Below are positions 44,013-54,262 of a stretch of DNA of 64,000 bases, piece after piece. Made by a program: the position numbers and the translations under genes. The stretch is from Reticulitermes speratus (lineage: Eukaryota; Arthropoda; Insecta; Blattodea; Rhinotermitidae). The notes below the pieces were generated by a model that saw only the letters and a list, made by a program, of their open reading frames with translations, was not told the origin of the DNA and made no database searches. The stretch is taken from NCBI GenBank assembly GCA_021186555.1, contig JAJKFL010000237.1, forward strand, positions 2,872,558 to 2,936,557. The letters run 5' to 3'. How positions within the stretch are numbered: the stretch's first letter is position 1; every line of letters starts with the position of its first letter.

Positions 44013-44429
44013 ACAAACAGCAATTTCCTCAATAACTTCCTTCCGCAAAAGAATGTAGACGGTTGCAGTTTGTTAAAATATCCAGTCCGACAAACAGGAC
44101 GTCCTTACACATTCTGACAACCATATTCTCAGCTGCAATACCGACTGACTGTGCTGTAATTCCCCCTTCCTTGCAACAAGTCTTTTACCGTGTCTTGTGG
44201 CTAAGCGTGCCTGGCACTGTACAATGCAGTGCAGTCATTTGGCTTAATTAATTACATCAGTCACGGCCTAGTCTATTCCTCTCTCTCCCACTCCCCCCTT
44301 ACTGCTCACTTATTTGTCTCTCTTTCTCTCTCTCCGTCTCTTTCTATCTGCTGGAATTTATATGCTCCTGTAAGTTAACTTATTTCTTTCCTGCATTTTC
44401 TTTTATCTCTTTCTTTAATTACTTCATTA
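44013..44429. other. Unassigned, pyrimidine-rich
   Basis: A CT-rich low-complexity stretch at about 44278-44350. No gene recognised. Confidence 0.5.
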
Positions 44430-44504
44430 TCCCCTTTAAACCCCAGTGGTTACTATATGTACCACCACGTTTAACACTCAACACTTCTACGTTCTGCCCA
44501 CACT
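44430..44504 (+). repeat. Sat114 element 5' terminus, locus 6
   Basis: ATCCCCTTTAAACCCCAGTG, GTGGTTACTATATGTACCAC and TTCTACGTTCTGCCCACAC, with direct entry into the array. Confidence 0.9.
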
Positions 44505-45215
44505 GTGTATTTATGTGTTTTGTGTGGATCTCAGAACAAACAGCGATTATTTCACTGTACAGCATTAACTGACTGGTTTGTATAACTGAGACGGAGTGTG
44601 TTTACTGCGCGGTACGGACTGTATTTATGTGTTTTGTGTGGATCTCAGAACAAACAGCGATTATTTCACTGTACAACATTAACTGACTGGTTTGTATAAC
44701 TGAGACGGAGTGTGTTTACTGCGCGGTACGGACTGTATTTATGTGTTTTGTGTGGATCTCAGAACAAACAGCGATTATTTCACTGTACAACATTAACTGA
44801 CTGGTTTGTATAACTGAGACGGAGTGTGTTTACTGCGCGGTACGGACTGTATTTATGTGTTTTGTGTGGATCTCAGAACAAACAGCGATTATTTCACTGT
44901 ACAGCATTAACTGACTGGTTTGTATAACTGAGACGGAGTGTGTTTACTGCGCGGTAAGGACTGTATTTATGTGTTTTGTGTGGATCTCAGAACAAACAGC
45001 GATTATTTCACTGTACAACATTAACTGACTGGTTTGTATAACTGAGACGGAGTGTGTTTACTGCGCGGTACGGACTGTATTTATGTGTTTTGTGTGGATC
45101 TCAGAACAAACAGCGATTATTTCACTGTACAACATTAACTGACTGGTTTGTATAACCCAGACGGATTGTGTTTTTACGAGCTGAGTATATATAATTGAGT
45201 TTAATCTTCTTCGTC
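44505..45215 (+). repeat. Sat114 satellite array, locus 6, with 3' tail
   Basis: About six units, ending CAGACGGATTGTG with the GCGCGGT segment deleted. Then the tail GAGCTGAGTATATATAATTG and TTTAATCTTC, which matches the tail of locus 1. With the terminus at 44430 this is a complete short element. Confidence 0.94.
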
Positions 45216-45852
45216 GGGCCTATTATAAAGTGCATGAAGGCCGGAGCGCCTCGAGAAAATTCAAATTTCCCTAAAAGCTCTTTAATGTCATGTTTCTTAG
45301 ATTATTTAATTGTGCTATCTCAATTACTTGGCTGTAAGTCAACACCGCGGGTAAGATTTTTAAATACCTGTCAATTATGAACACCAGACAGGCATAATTA
45401 ATCGACAGATGCTACGAAAATACATTAAATAGCGTTTTGTAAAAAGAGTATTTTGTTGCCGTTGCCCTCAGCATACTAGCTGTCACGGGATATCCCGGCG
45501 GATGCAGGTTATCTATGCGATAAAGATGCCGTATTCGGGGACACGATAAAAGGAACACCCTTTAATAAAAGCCAGTTTGATGTAGTGTTGCTTGCACTCG
45601 CACAGGCGACGCAAAACGTCCATAGCTGTTCCTCAACGACTTATACTGAGCGATTTCCTTTCAACCGTTTTAACGTAAAGGAGCGGTAGGAAGGAAGGGG
45701 GCAGGAATGAAGACAGAAAAGCACGGTAATATGCATGGGAAAGGAATGCAGACGAAATAGAAGAAGCAAATAACGGTGAGAAACTGATAAAGGAAGAACA
45801 GGGTGAAGGATAAAGACTAACTAAACTGACTGACTGACTAACTAACTAACTC
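45216..45852. other. Unassigned region
   Basis: No supported gene. It ends in a short TAAC/TGAC tetranucleotide run at 45819-45850. Confidence 0.4.
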
Positions 45853-45985
45853 CATGGAGCGGAGTCCTTCGTGAGAAGCTAACAGGTCCTCAGCTAGTCA
45901 AGACTTTCCCCGAATTTTATGGAACCCCGAAGGTTCATTACCGCATTCACAACATCCGGCCAGATGGGTAAGGACATCGGAAGAA
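45853..45985 (-). pseudogene. LINE ORF C-terminus and 3' UTR fragment
   Basis: On the minus strand GTGAATGCGGTAATGAACC (VNAVMNLR) is followed by TCTTGACTAGCTGAGGACC and AAGGACTCCGCTCCATGGA. It is the same tail as at 57655 and 27728. Only the last codons and the 3' UTR remain. Confidence 0.75.
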
Positions 45986-46124
45986 ATCTCTCTCCAGTCT
46001 CAAACTGCGCATGCGCTAAAACTCACGACTAGAATCATGTGACTTTCTCGTGATTCATCCCATTTCCTCCAAGATAATGTCCAGATATTACCTTGAAATT
46101 CGTCCATTTGCACGGCCTAAAGAC

Positions 46125-46400
46125 ATAATTGGGGGAATAGAGATATAGCTCCACTCATCCTTACCTCAGCACTAGATGTAGATTAGTGATCAGCTTCACG
46201 GCCCGGCCGCTTTACCCCCGGGACATAACCCCTGTATTAATTGAATAGGAGGCTGGGTGAGCCCCAAAGCCAGTCTGGACGTCTTGGGGAAGAAAAAATC
46301 TCTTGTCTCTGTTGGGAATTGAATTCTGGATCGGCCCTTCCTGTAGCCTGGTCACTGCTTTCTCAACAAAGGTGCGACAGTAAGAACGAAGCAGGCCCAA
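46125..46400 (-). mobile_element. SINE-D copy
   Basis: Plus-strand landmarks are ATTGGGGGAATAGAGATATA (SINE 3' end), GCTCCACTCAT, GCGGCCGG-like GCCCGGCCGCTTTACCC, AGGAGGCTGGGTGAGCCC and TGGGAATTGAATTC (decayed B-box). They match 32515 in order. Confidence 0.75.
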
Positions 46401-46640
46401 GTTAAGTCCCCCCATATACGACACCGAACGGTCAGCTCGAGACATCCGGCCTGCAGGTGTTCTAACACTGGCCAATATCTGCTCGCCTCTTTTCCCCATT
46501 ACAATACCTTTGTGTGTCGAATTCACCTATTCTTCTACAACATCCAGTTTTTCTCCCGCTACGAGTTCTGGAATGCGGCTCGGTAACTAACCTTCTGCCG
46601 TCCTAAGCCCCCCGAGGGGGGTCATCCCTCAGACCATATT
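46401..46640. other. Unassigned region
   Basis: No feature recognised. Confidence 0.4.
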
Positions 46641-46700
46641 ATATCAACCCTCTAAAGCCCAGTGGTCACATTATGTACCTCCAGCTTTAAAGTTAAAAAT
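46641..46700 (+). repeat. Solo Sat114 5' terminus
   Basis: ATCAACCCTCTAAAGCCCAG and GTGGTCACATTATGTACCTC, then AT-rich sequence with no satellite. It shows the terminus exists apart from the array. Confidence 0.78.
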
Positions 46701-46752
46701 GTCTTCACGTGATTCATTGCCGTTGTCTGCAGTATCACAAGAGTAACGTAAT

Positions 46753-47010
46753 GCCGATTGCAGTGGCCGAGCGGTCTAAGGCGTGGGTCTGCGGCCGCTC
46801 GCATGCTGGGATTGCGAGTTCGAATCCCGCCGGGGGCATGGATGTCTGTCTGTTGTAAGTGTTGTGTGTTGTCAGGTAGAGGTCTGTGCGCGGGACTGAT
46901 CTCTCGTCCAGAGAAGTCGTACCAAGTGTGGTGTGTCTGAGTGTGATTGTGAAGCCTCGATAATGAGGAGGCCGTGGCCTACTAGGGGCTGTTGCGACAT
47001 GGAAAAAAAA
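46753..47010 (+). mobile_element. SINE-C copy, full length
   Basis: GCCGATTGCAGTGGCCGAGC head with A-box TGGCCGAGCGGTC, AGTTCGAATCCCGCC B-box, the body GTTGTCAGGTAGAGGTCTG, and an A-tail at 47001-47008. The GTGGCCGAGCGGTCTAAGGC head recalls leucine/serine-type tRNAs. Best reference copy of the family. Confidence 0.94.
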
Positions 47011-47030
47011 GTATGTATGTTCCGACTAAA

Positions 47031-47095
47031 CACAACTTTATTCTTACAAATTAAAATTGATTTTAATTTTAATTTGTTACAATAAAGTTGTGTAT
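47031..47095. repeat. AT-rich inverted repeat
   Basis: ACACAACTTTATT and ACAAATTAAAAT on the left mirror ATTTTAATTTGT and AATAAAGTTGTGT on the right (arms of about 28 bp). It could be a small MITE or hairpin. It lies between SINE-C and Sat114 locus 7. Confidence 0.8.
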
Positions 47096-47127
47096 AGGCG
47101 CAACATATTTACATTCTTGTAATTAAA

Positions 47128-48858
47128 ACATTCTACGTTCTGCCCACACAGTGTATTTATGTGTTTTGTGTGGATCTCAGAACAAACAGCGATTATTTCA
47201 CTGTACAGCATTAACTGACTGGTTTGTATAACTGAGACGGAGTGTGTTTACTGCGCGGTACGGACTGTATTTATGTGTTTTGTGTGGATCTCAGAACAAA
47301 CAGCGATTATTTCACTGTACAACATTAACTGACTGGTTTGTATAACTGAGACGGAGTGTGTTTACTGCGCGGTACGGACTGTATTTATGTGTTTTGTGTG
47401 GATCTCAGAACAAACAGCGATTATTTCACTGTACAACATTAACTGACTGGTTTGTATAACTGAGACGGAGTGTGTTTACTGCGCGGTACGGACTGTATTT
47501 ATGTGTTTTGTGTGGATCTCAGAACAAACAGCGATTATTTCACTGTACAACATTAACTGACTGGTTTGTATAACTGAGACGGAGTGTGTTTACTGCGCGG
47601 TACGGACTGTATTTATGTGTTTTGTGTGGATCTCAGAACAAACAGCGATTATTTCACTGTACAGCATTAACTGACTGGTTTGTATAACTGAGACGGAGTG
47701 TGTTTACTGCGCGGTACGGACTGTATTTATGTGTTTTGTGTGGATCTCAGAACAAACAGCCATTATTTCACTGTACAACATTAACTGACTGGTTTGTATA
47801 ACTGAGACGGAGTGTGTTTACTGCGCGGTACGGACTGTATTTATGTGTTTTGTGTGGATCTCAGAACAAACAGCGATTATTTCACTGTACAACATTAACT
47901 GACTGATTTGTATAACTGAGACGGAGTGTATTTACTGCGCGGTACGGACTGTATTTATGTGTTTTGTGTGGATCTCAGAACAAACAGCGATTATTTCACT
48001 GTACAACATTAACTGACTGATTTGTATAACTGAGACGGAGTGTATTTTCTGCGCGGTACGGACTGTATTTATGTGTTTTGTGTGGATCTCAGAACAAACA
48101 GCGATTATTTCACTGTACAACATTAACTGACTGGTTTGTATAACTGAGACGGAGTGTGTTTACTGCGCGGTACGGACTGTATTTATGTGTTTTGTGTGGA
48201 TCTCAGAACAAACAGCGATTATTTCACTGTACAGCATTAACTGACTGGTTTGTATAACTGAGACGGAGTGTGTTTACTGCGCGGTACGGACTGTATTTAT
48301 GTGTTTTGTGTGGATCTCAGAACAAACAGCGATTATTTCACTGTACAGCATTAACTGACTGGTTTGTATAACTGAGACGGAGTGTGTTTACTGCGCGGTA
48401 CGGACTGTATTTATGTGTTTTGTGTGGATCTCAGAACAAACAGCGATTATTTCACTGTACAACATTAACTGGTTTGTATAACTGAGACGGAGTGTATTTA
48501 CTGCGCGGTACGGACTGTATTTATGTGTTTTGTGTGGATCTCAGAACAAACAGCGATTATTTCACTGTACAACATTAACTGACTGGTTTGTATAATTGAG
48601 ACGGAGTGTGTTTACTGCGCGGTACGGACTGTATTTATGTGTTTTGTGTGGATCTCAGAACAAACAGCGATTATTTCACTGTACAACATTAACTGACTGG
48701 TTTGTAAAATTGAGACGGAGTGTGTTTACTGCGCGGTACGGACTGTATTTATGTGTTTTGTGTGGATCTCAGAACAAACAACGATTATTTCACTGTACAA
48801 CATTAACTGGTTTGTATAACTGAGACGGAGTGTGTTTACTGCGCGGTACAAGCTGGAA
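47128..48858 (+). repeat. Sat114 satellite array, locus 7
   Basis: About 15 units. The left border keeps only ACATTCTACGTTCTGCCCAC, so the hairpin part of the terminus is lost. Two units near the right end share an 8-base deletion (AACATTAACTGGTTTG at 48463 and 48800), probably copied. The exit is GGTACAAGCTGG without the usual tail. Confidence 0.96.
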
Positions 48859-48910
48859 CATTAAACACGGGCTAAGTATCTCCATCAAACCTTATCACGA
48901 CCTGGACAGG

Positions 48911-49178
48911 GCCGTGCCGTGGCTCAGGCGGTTAGTCGCCGGCCTCCCACCGCGGAGGCCCGGGTTCGATCCCGGGCCAGTCCATGTGGGATTTGTGGTG
49001 GACAAAGTGGCACTGGGACAGGTTTTTCCCCGAGTACTTCGGGTTTCCCCTGTCAATTTCATTCCACCGGGGCTCCATTACAAGGAAAAAGGAAAAAACT
49101 AACCATCTTCATCACAGGGTTGCACAATAAGCCTCAAGGCTGCGGTGCGTCCGTAGCATCTGCTGCGGGGACCTTCAC
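48911..49178 (+). mobile_element. SINE-A copy, full length
   Basis: GCCGTGCCGTGGCTCAGGCG head, GGTTCGATCCCGGGCC B-box, GTGGACAAAGTGGCACTGG, AGTACTTCGGGTTTCCCC, CATTCCACCGGGGCTCC, TTGCACAATAAGCCTCAAGG and GCTGCGGGGACC. Best reference for comparison with the 91-bp satellite. Confidence 0.95.
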
Positions 49179-49344
49179 CACAACACATGGTAATTGTTTG
49201 CGGTGAGTTGTTAGCACCTCGCCCAACCCCCAAGCTGGAGGACCACCCCTTGTCGGCTGTCCGCGACTGCTTATTCAATGTATTCGCAGCTACCCTCCAT
49301 ATCCACAGGCCGTTCCTCCATCCGCAACCTGAGGACGCGCCATG

Positions 49345-49592
49345 CCGTGGTGACAGGGACCGACTTATCATGGTGACAGGGACCGACTTATCGTGGTGAC
49401 AGGGACCGACTTATCGTGGTGACAGGGACCGACTTATCATGGTGACAGGGACCGACTTATCATGGTGACAGGGACCGACTTATCATGGTGACAGGGACCG
49501 ACTTATAGTGGTGACAGGGACCGACTTATCGTGGTGACAGGGACCGACTTATCGTGGTGACAGGGACCGACTTATCATGGTGAGAGGGACGG
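49345..49592 (+). repeat. 23-bp minisatellite
   Basis: About 11 copies of TGGTGACAGGGACCGACTTA plus TCG or TCA; TGGTGACAG recurs at 49348 and 49371. Very uniform. Confidence 0.97.
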
Positions 49593-49639
49593 AGCCGTAT
49601 GACACACATAAATACACTATGTGCGCAGAGTGCAGAGTT

Positions 49640-49825
49640 TTTAGGAGCGATCTCAGAGCAGTTAGCAAAAAGCGACATTTAGCTAAGTCATCTGTCGGTC
49701 CGTCCGTCTGTCCGCATGGAGCAACTCGGCTCACGTTGGAAGAACTTTCGCTAAATTTGATATTGGAAATTTTCACTAAACCTTGTCGATACCCGCCACT
49801 TCTATTTAAATTCGGACAAAAAGCA
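49640..49825 (-). mobile_element. RepD 3' half, diverged
   Basis: Read on the minus strand: AAATTTCCAATATCAAATTT, GAGCCGAGTTGCTCCATGCG, GACAGACGGACGGACCGAC and GTCGCTTTTTGCTAACTGC. It matches the 3' half of full copies at about 75-80% by eye. Confidence 0.7.
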
Positions 49826-50032
49826 TAGACACTTTTCATGAAGAGCCGATACCTTGCTGATACCTTGCCCTCTTATAACGCAAGCACAAGGATTGCGGCT
49901 GAAACAGAGGAGCCGAAGAAACAGTTGACGAGATGGACATAACGTTCTATAACATACCATCCCACGCGAATAAAGTCGTGATTGCGTTCAGACGGATTGT
50001 TCATCTGTTGCTAAGATACGAAGCAAACTTGG
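49826..50032. other. Unassigned region
   Basis: No feature recognised. Open frames here lead into the 28-bp array and are not supported as gene starts. Confidence 0.4.
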
Positions 50033-51318
50033 AATATGTATTGTGCACAACGTACACAGGGACATGTATTGTGTACCACGTACACAGGGACATGTATTGT
50101 GTACCACGTACACAGGGACATGTATTGTGTACAACGTACACAGGGACATGTATTGTGTACAACGTACACGGGACATGTATTGTACACAACGTACACAGGG
50201 ACATGTATTGTGTACCACGTACACAGGGACATGTATTGTATACAACGTACACAGGGACATGTATTGTGTACAACGTACACGGGACATGTATTGTACACAA
50301 CGTACACAGGGACATGTATTGTGCACAACGTACACAGGGACATGTATTGTGCACAACGTACACAGGGACATGTATTGTGTACAACGTACAGAGGGACATG
50401 TATTGTGCACAACGTACACAGGGACATGTATTGTGCACAACGTACACAGGGACATGTATTGTGTACAACGTACAGAGGGACATGTATTGTGCACAACGTA
50501 CACAGGGACATGTATTGTGCACAACGTACACAGGGACATGTATTGTGTACAACGTACACAGGGACATGTATTGTGTACAACGTACACGGGACATGTATTG
50601 TGTACCACGTACACAGGGACATGTATTGTGTACAACGTACACAGGAACGTATTGTGTACAACGTACACAGGGACATGTATTGTGCACAACGTACACAGGG
50701 ACATGTATTGTATACAACGTACACAGGAACATGTATTGTGCACAACGTACACAGGGACATGTATTGTGTACAACGTACACAGGGACATGTATTGTGCACA
50801 ACGTACACAGGGACATGTATTGTGCACAACGTACACAGGGACATGTATTGTGCACAACGTACACAGGAACATGTATTGTGCACAACGTACACAGGACATG
50901 TATTGTGCACAACGTACACAGGGACATGTATTGTGCACAACGTACACAGGGACATGTATTGTGCACAACGTACACAGGGACATGTATTGTGCACAACGTA
51001 CACAGGGACATGTATTGTGCACAACGTACACAGGGACATGTATTGTGCACAACGTACACAGGGACATGTATTGTGCACAACGTACACAGGGACATGTATT
51101 GTGCACAACGTACACAGGGACATGTATTGTGCACAACGTACACAGGGACATGTATTGTGCACAACGTACACAGGGACATGTATTGTGCACAACGTACACA
51201 GGGACATGTATTGTGCACAACGTACACAGGGACATGTATTGTGCACAACGTACACAGGGACATTTATTGTGCACAACGTACACAGACATGTATTGTGCAC
51301 AACGTACACAGGGACATT
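50033..51318 (+). repeat. 28-bp satellite array
   Basis: About 46 copies of ACATGTATTGTGCACAACGT plus ACACAGGG. Variants GTGTACAACG, GTGTACCACG, GTATACAACG and one-base deletions (ACACGGGACATG) concentrate in the left half; the right half is almost uniform GTGCACAACG. No frame meets a stop codon, giving six false ORFs of 420-480 codons. Confidence 0.98.
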
Positions 51319-51424
51319 TAAAATACTCCCATTTGGTATTTTTCTTGACTTTCCACAAATCCGGACTCTAACAACAGAACGCAAGCGCCGGAAGTGTTAC
51401 GTTTGGAGGACATTTATTAACTTG

Positions 51425-51480
51425 TTAAATATCAAATCACGTGGTACATATATTTACCACTGTTACTTAAAGAGTTAATT
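51425..51480 (-). repeat. Solo, diverged Sat114 5' terminus with TTAA flank
   Basis: On the minus strand TTAA is followed by CTCTTTAAGTAACAGTGG and GTGGTAAATATATGTACCAC. The hairpin is kept though the sequence is about 70% like other termini. There is no satellite. Confidence 0.6.
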
Positions 51481-52431
51481 TCGATAACCATCGCTAACTT
51501 TTATACCCTTTCCAATTCATCAGAATTATTCGCAGTTTCGACATTACCACACTTCCGAAACTGACGAAACGTCGTTTTATTACTGAAGAAAGAATTGATA
51601 TAGGGATGACTGCAAACATACTCCATTTTGTGGTGGGAAAATTACAAAATTCATTAGGAAACACACGAACTGATGGCGATAGATTTGAGTTGAAATTTCG
51701 ACTACGGTATCATGCGTGTGCGTCCCCTTTCCAGTCTGCGCGGCACTTTCTATTTCTGGCATGCTTACTCTAGAAGCTTCCATCATGCGTGCACACATTC
51801 AACTGTTTCCTGCGTGGAAACGGAAGCAAGTGGGGGTACCGCCTTCCGAATTTTATAGTGGACCCACATAATATGATAATACTTTATGTAAGCCACACAA
51901 GAACTTACTGCAATGTGTCAGAAATTTATATCTTCACAATGTAACTCCTTTGGTAGCATCATACCATGAAAGCGTAGGCGGGAGTGGAGGTAAACCTCTA
52001 CGTATTCTCAGTCTCGGTACTATACAGACGTCAGCTTCAGTTTCCGGGGAAAGGGCGCCCGATACTCAATGAAGAGGGCGCTGGGTGGGCCCCAGGTTAG
52101 GTGCAGACGTTTACAGTAATGGTGATTCTCTTGCGCTGGTGGATTTCGACACCTGATTGGTCGTCGAGCCCGCATAAAAGCAGCACCACTGACAGCTATT
52201 TGCAGGTTCTCTTGCCAGCACAGTTTCATTCTTGCACGCGGTGGCTTTTCAGAGGTTTCCCCAAGAAAATTTCGTAAGCATTTATTTTTCATAGTTTCTT
52301 ACGCAGTCTCTTTACATTCTTTGCGACTTTTTTTTTTTAATTCGACAGAATACCGCCAGAGGCAAAACTGTGTTACTAATTTGCCTAACTTCACGGAGGA
52401 GAGGCTGTGATAAGCTGATTGTCATTCATTC
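51481..52431. other. Unassigned region
   Basis: No supported gene. ORFs of 72 and 90 codons on the minus strand show no recognisable domain. CCGAAACTGACGAAACG at about 51553 is a small CGAAAC motif cluster. CATTCATTCATTC borders the next array. Confidence 0.4.
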
Positions 52432-53150
52432 ATTCATTCTGCAGTCTGTCTTACGACAGGTCCGTAGCCTCTTCATTCTGTAGTCTGTCTTACGACAGGT
52501 CCGTAGCCTCTTCATTCTGTAGTCTGTCTTACGACAGGTCCGTAGCCTCTTCATTCTGCAGTCTGTCTTACGACAGGTCCGTAGCCTCTTCATTCTGCAG
52601 TCTGTCTTACGACAGGTCCGTAGCCACTTCATTCTGCAGTCTGTCTTACGACAGGTCCGTAGCCTCTTCATTCTGCAGTCTGCCTTACGACAGGTCCGTA
52701 GCCTCTTCATTCTGCAGTCTGTCTTACGACAGGTCCGTAGCCTCTTCATTCTGCAGTCTGTCTTACGACAGGTCCGTAGCCACTTCATTCTGCAGTCTGT
52801 CTTACGACAGGTCCGTAGCCTCTTCATTCTGCAGTCTGCCTTACGACAGGTCCGTAGCCTCTTCATTCTGCAGTCTGTCTTACGACAGGTCCGTAGCCTC
52901 TTCATTCTGCAGTCTGTCTTACGACAGGTCCGTAGCCACTTCATTCTGCAGTCTGTCTTACGACAGGTCCGTAGCCTCTTCATTCTGCAGTCTGCCTTAC
53001 GACAGGTCCGTAGCCTCTTCATTCTGCAGTCTGTCTTACGACAGGTCCGTAGCCTCTTCATTCTGCAGTCTGCCTTACGACAGGTCCGTAGCCTCTTCAT
53101 TCTGCAGTCTGTCTTACGACAGGTCCGTCGCCTCTTCCAAAGCTTTGGAA
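52432..53150 (-). repeat. 39-bp LINE-terminus satellite, array 2
   Basis: About 18 copies of the unit found at 6045. Minor variants recur in order: GCCACTTC and CTGCCTTACG every three or four units (GCCACTTC at about 52624, 52780 and 52936, each 156 bp apart = four units). This shows a four-unit higher-order period. At the upstream end a few more LINE codons remain (minus strand AGCTTTGGAAGAGGC) before homology stops. Confidence 0.95.
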
Positions 53151-53544
53151 GATAGTCTTTCAGTTGGTAAGAAAATTTCCAGTCTTTTGTGGGAATCCAA
53201 CGTCCATAACTGCGTTACTCTACCATATACCGTGCCAGATGTATCCAATCCACACACGTAGTTTCGTAGTTACGTATGTTCGTTCATACCAACGACCATC
53301 ACCTTCACCTGCAGGAAAGCAAACGGCACGGAGCAGGTTAGCTCAGTCTGTAAAACGCTATGGTTCGAACGCGGGCCGGAACGACTACCCTGACGGACAT
53401 TTCCCATGGTTGTCCTCAGTTATTCCAGGCAAATAAAGTGACATTAAAGTAGGCCACGACAGGTTCCTTCCACAGCATTCCAAAGTCATTACTCATTGTT
53501 ACGCCATCATTCGACACCAAAGAGTCTACTTTTTTTGTGGTGAA
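53151..53544. other. Unassigned region
   Basis: No feature recognised. It begins with the small palindrome TCTTCCAAAGCTTTGGAAGA (53136-53155). Confidence 0.4.
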
Positions 53545-53820
53545 GGGCCCCGCAGCAGAAGCTACAGACGCACCGCAGCCTTGAGGCTTATTGTGCAACC
53601 CTGTGATGAAGATGATTAGTTTTTTTTTCGTTTTTTCCTTTTTCCAAGTAATGTAGCACCGGTGGAATGAAATCGACAGGGGAAAACCGAAGTACTAGGG
53701 AGGAAACCTGTCCCAGTGCCACTTTGTCTACCACAAATCCCATATGGACTGACCTGGGATCGAACCCGGGCCTCCGCGGTGAGAGGCCGGCGACTAACCG
53801 CATGAGCCATGGCACGGCCC
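53545..53820 (-). mobile_element. SINE-A copy
   Basis: Minus strand: GGGCCGTGCCATGGCTCATG head, GGTTCGATCCCAGG B-box, AGTACTTCGGTTTTCCCC, CATTCCACCGGTGCTACATT and GCTGCGGGGCCCTTC end. ORFs of 60-75 codons across it are SINE translations. Confidence 0.94.
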
Positions 53821-54262
53821 TAAATTAAACAGTTAAAATGTAAGCAGTTCTTCGTATTTTAGCTGTGTAAGTGTAGTGGATCTTGGTACACAGTGTATTG
53901 TGTTAACGTCTTTTTTTTTTTTAAATATTAAGCTTTATTTTCTTTGTTGGTTTAATACATCGAGACTCTTCTTACAGGTATCAAGTTGTTCCTTACACCA
54001 ACTTCCTTTGAATTAAAAAATGATACACTCAAGTGACTGTGATGTATACAATACCTAGATGTGTAGCTGTAGTGAAAAGTAGGTTATAGCACCCAAAAAA
54101 AAACACTACCATCAAAGTCGCTCTATTTAGAGCAGCATATGTTTAGTCCGTTTGTGTTTATAACGCCTATACATGTCCATAAGGTCATGGAGAGAGTAGT
54201 TTCCTATGTCGCCAATCAATGGATTCGGATGATGCAGGCAGTGGGCATAAAACCTCTCTGCA
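53821..54262. other. Unassigned, with an isolated 69-bp unit fragment
   Basis: At 53862-53912, GTGTAAGTGTAGTGGATCTT and GTGTATTGTGTTAACGTC form a single partial 69-bp unit ending in a T-run, 350 bp before the array. The rest is unassigned. Confidence 0.6.

Noticed and set aside
46753-46830. Possible tRNA gene (GTGGCCGAGCGGTC with GTTCGAATCC)
   Set aside because: It is the head of SINE-C: the same SINE body follows at four loci and the acceptor stem is not closed. The same reasoning applies to the A/B boxes of SINE-A, B and D copies.
49933-51478. Six overlapping open frames of 420-480 codons
   Set aside because: All cross the 28-bp satellite in different frames and strands; no protein can be the real one on this evidence.
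51535-51575. Further hammerhead-like site (CGAAACTGACGAAACG); also 58033 and 60450
   Set aside because: They contain CGAAAC but not CTGANGA in the required order with a closing stem II.
52419-53261. 280-codon (+) and 224-codon (-) open frames (SFCSLSYDRSVA and KRLRTCRKTDCR repeats)
   Set aside because: Both are translations of the 39-bp satellite. The LINE's own frame contains a stop in every unit.
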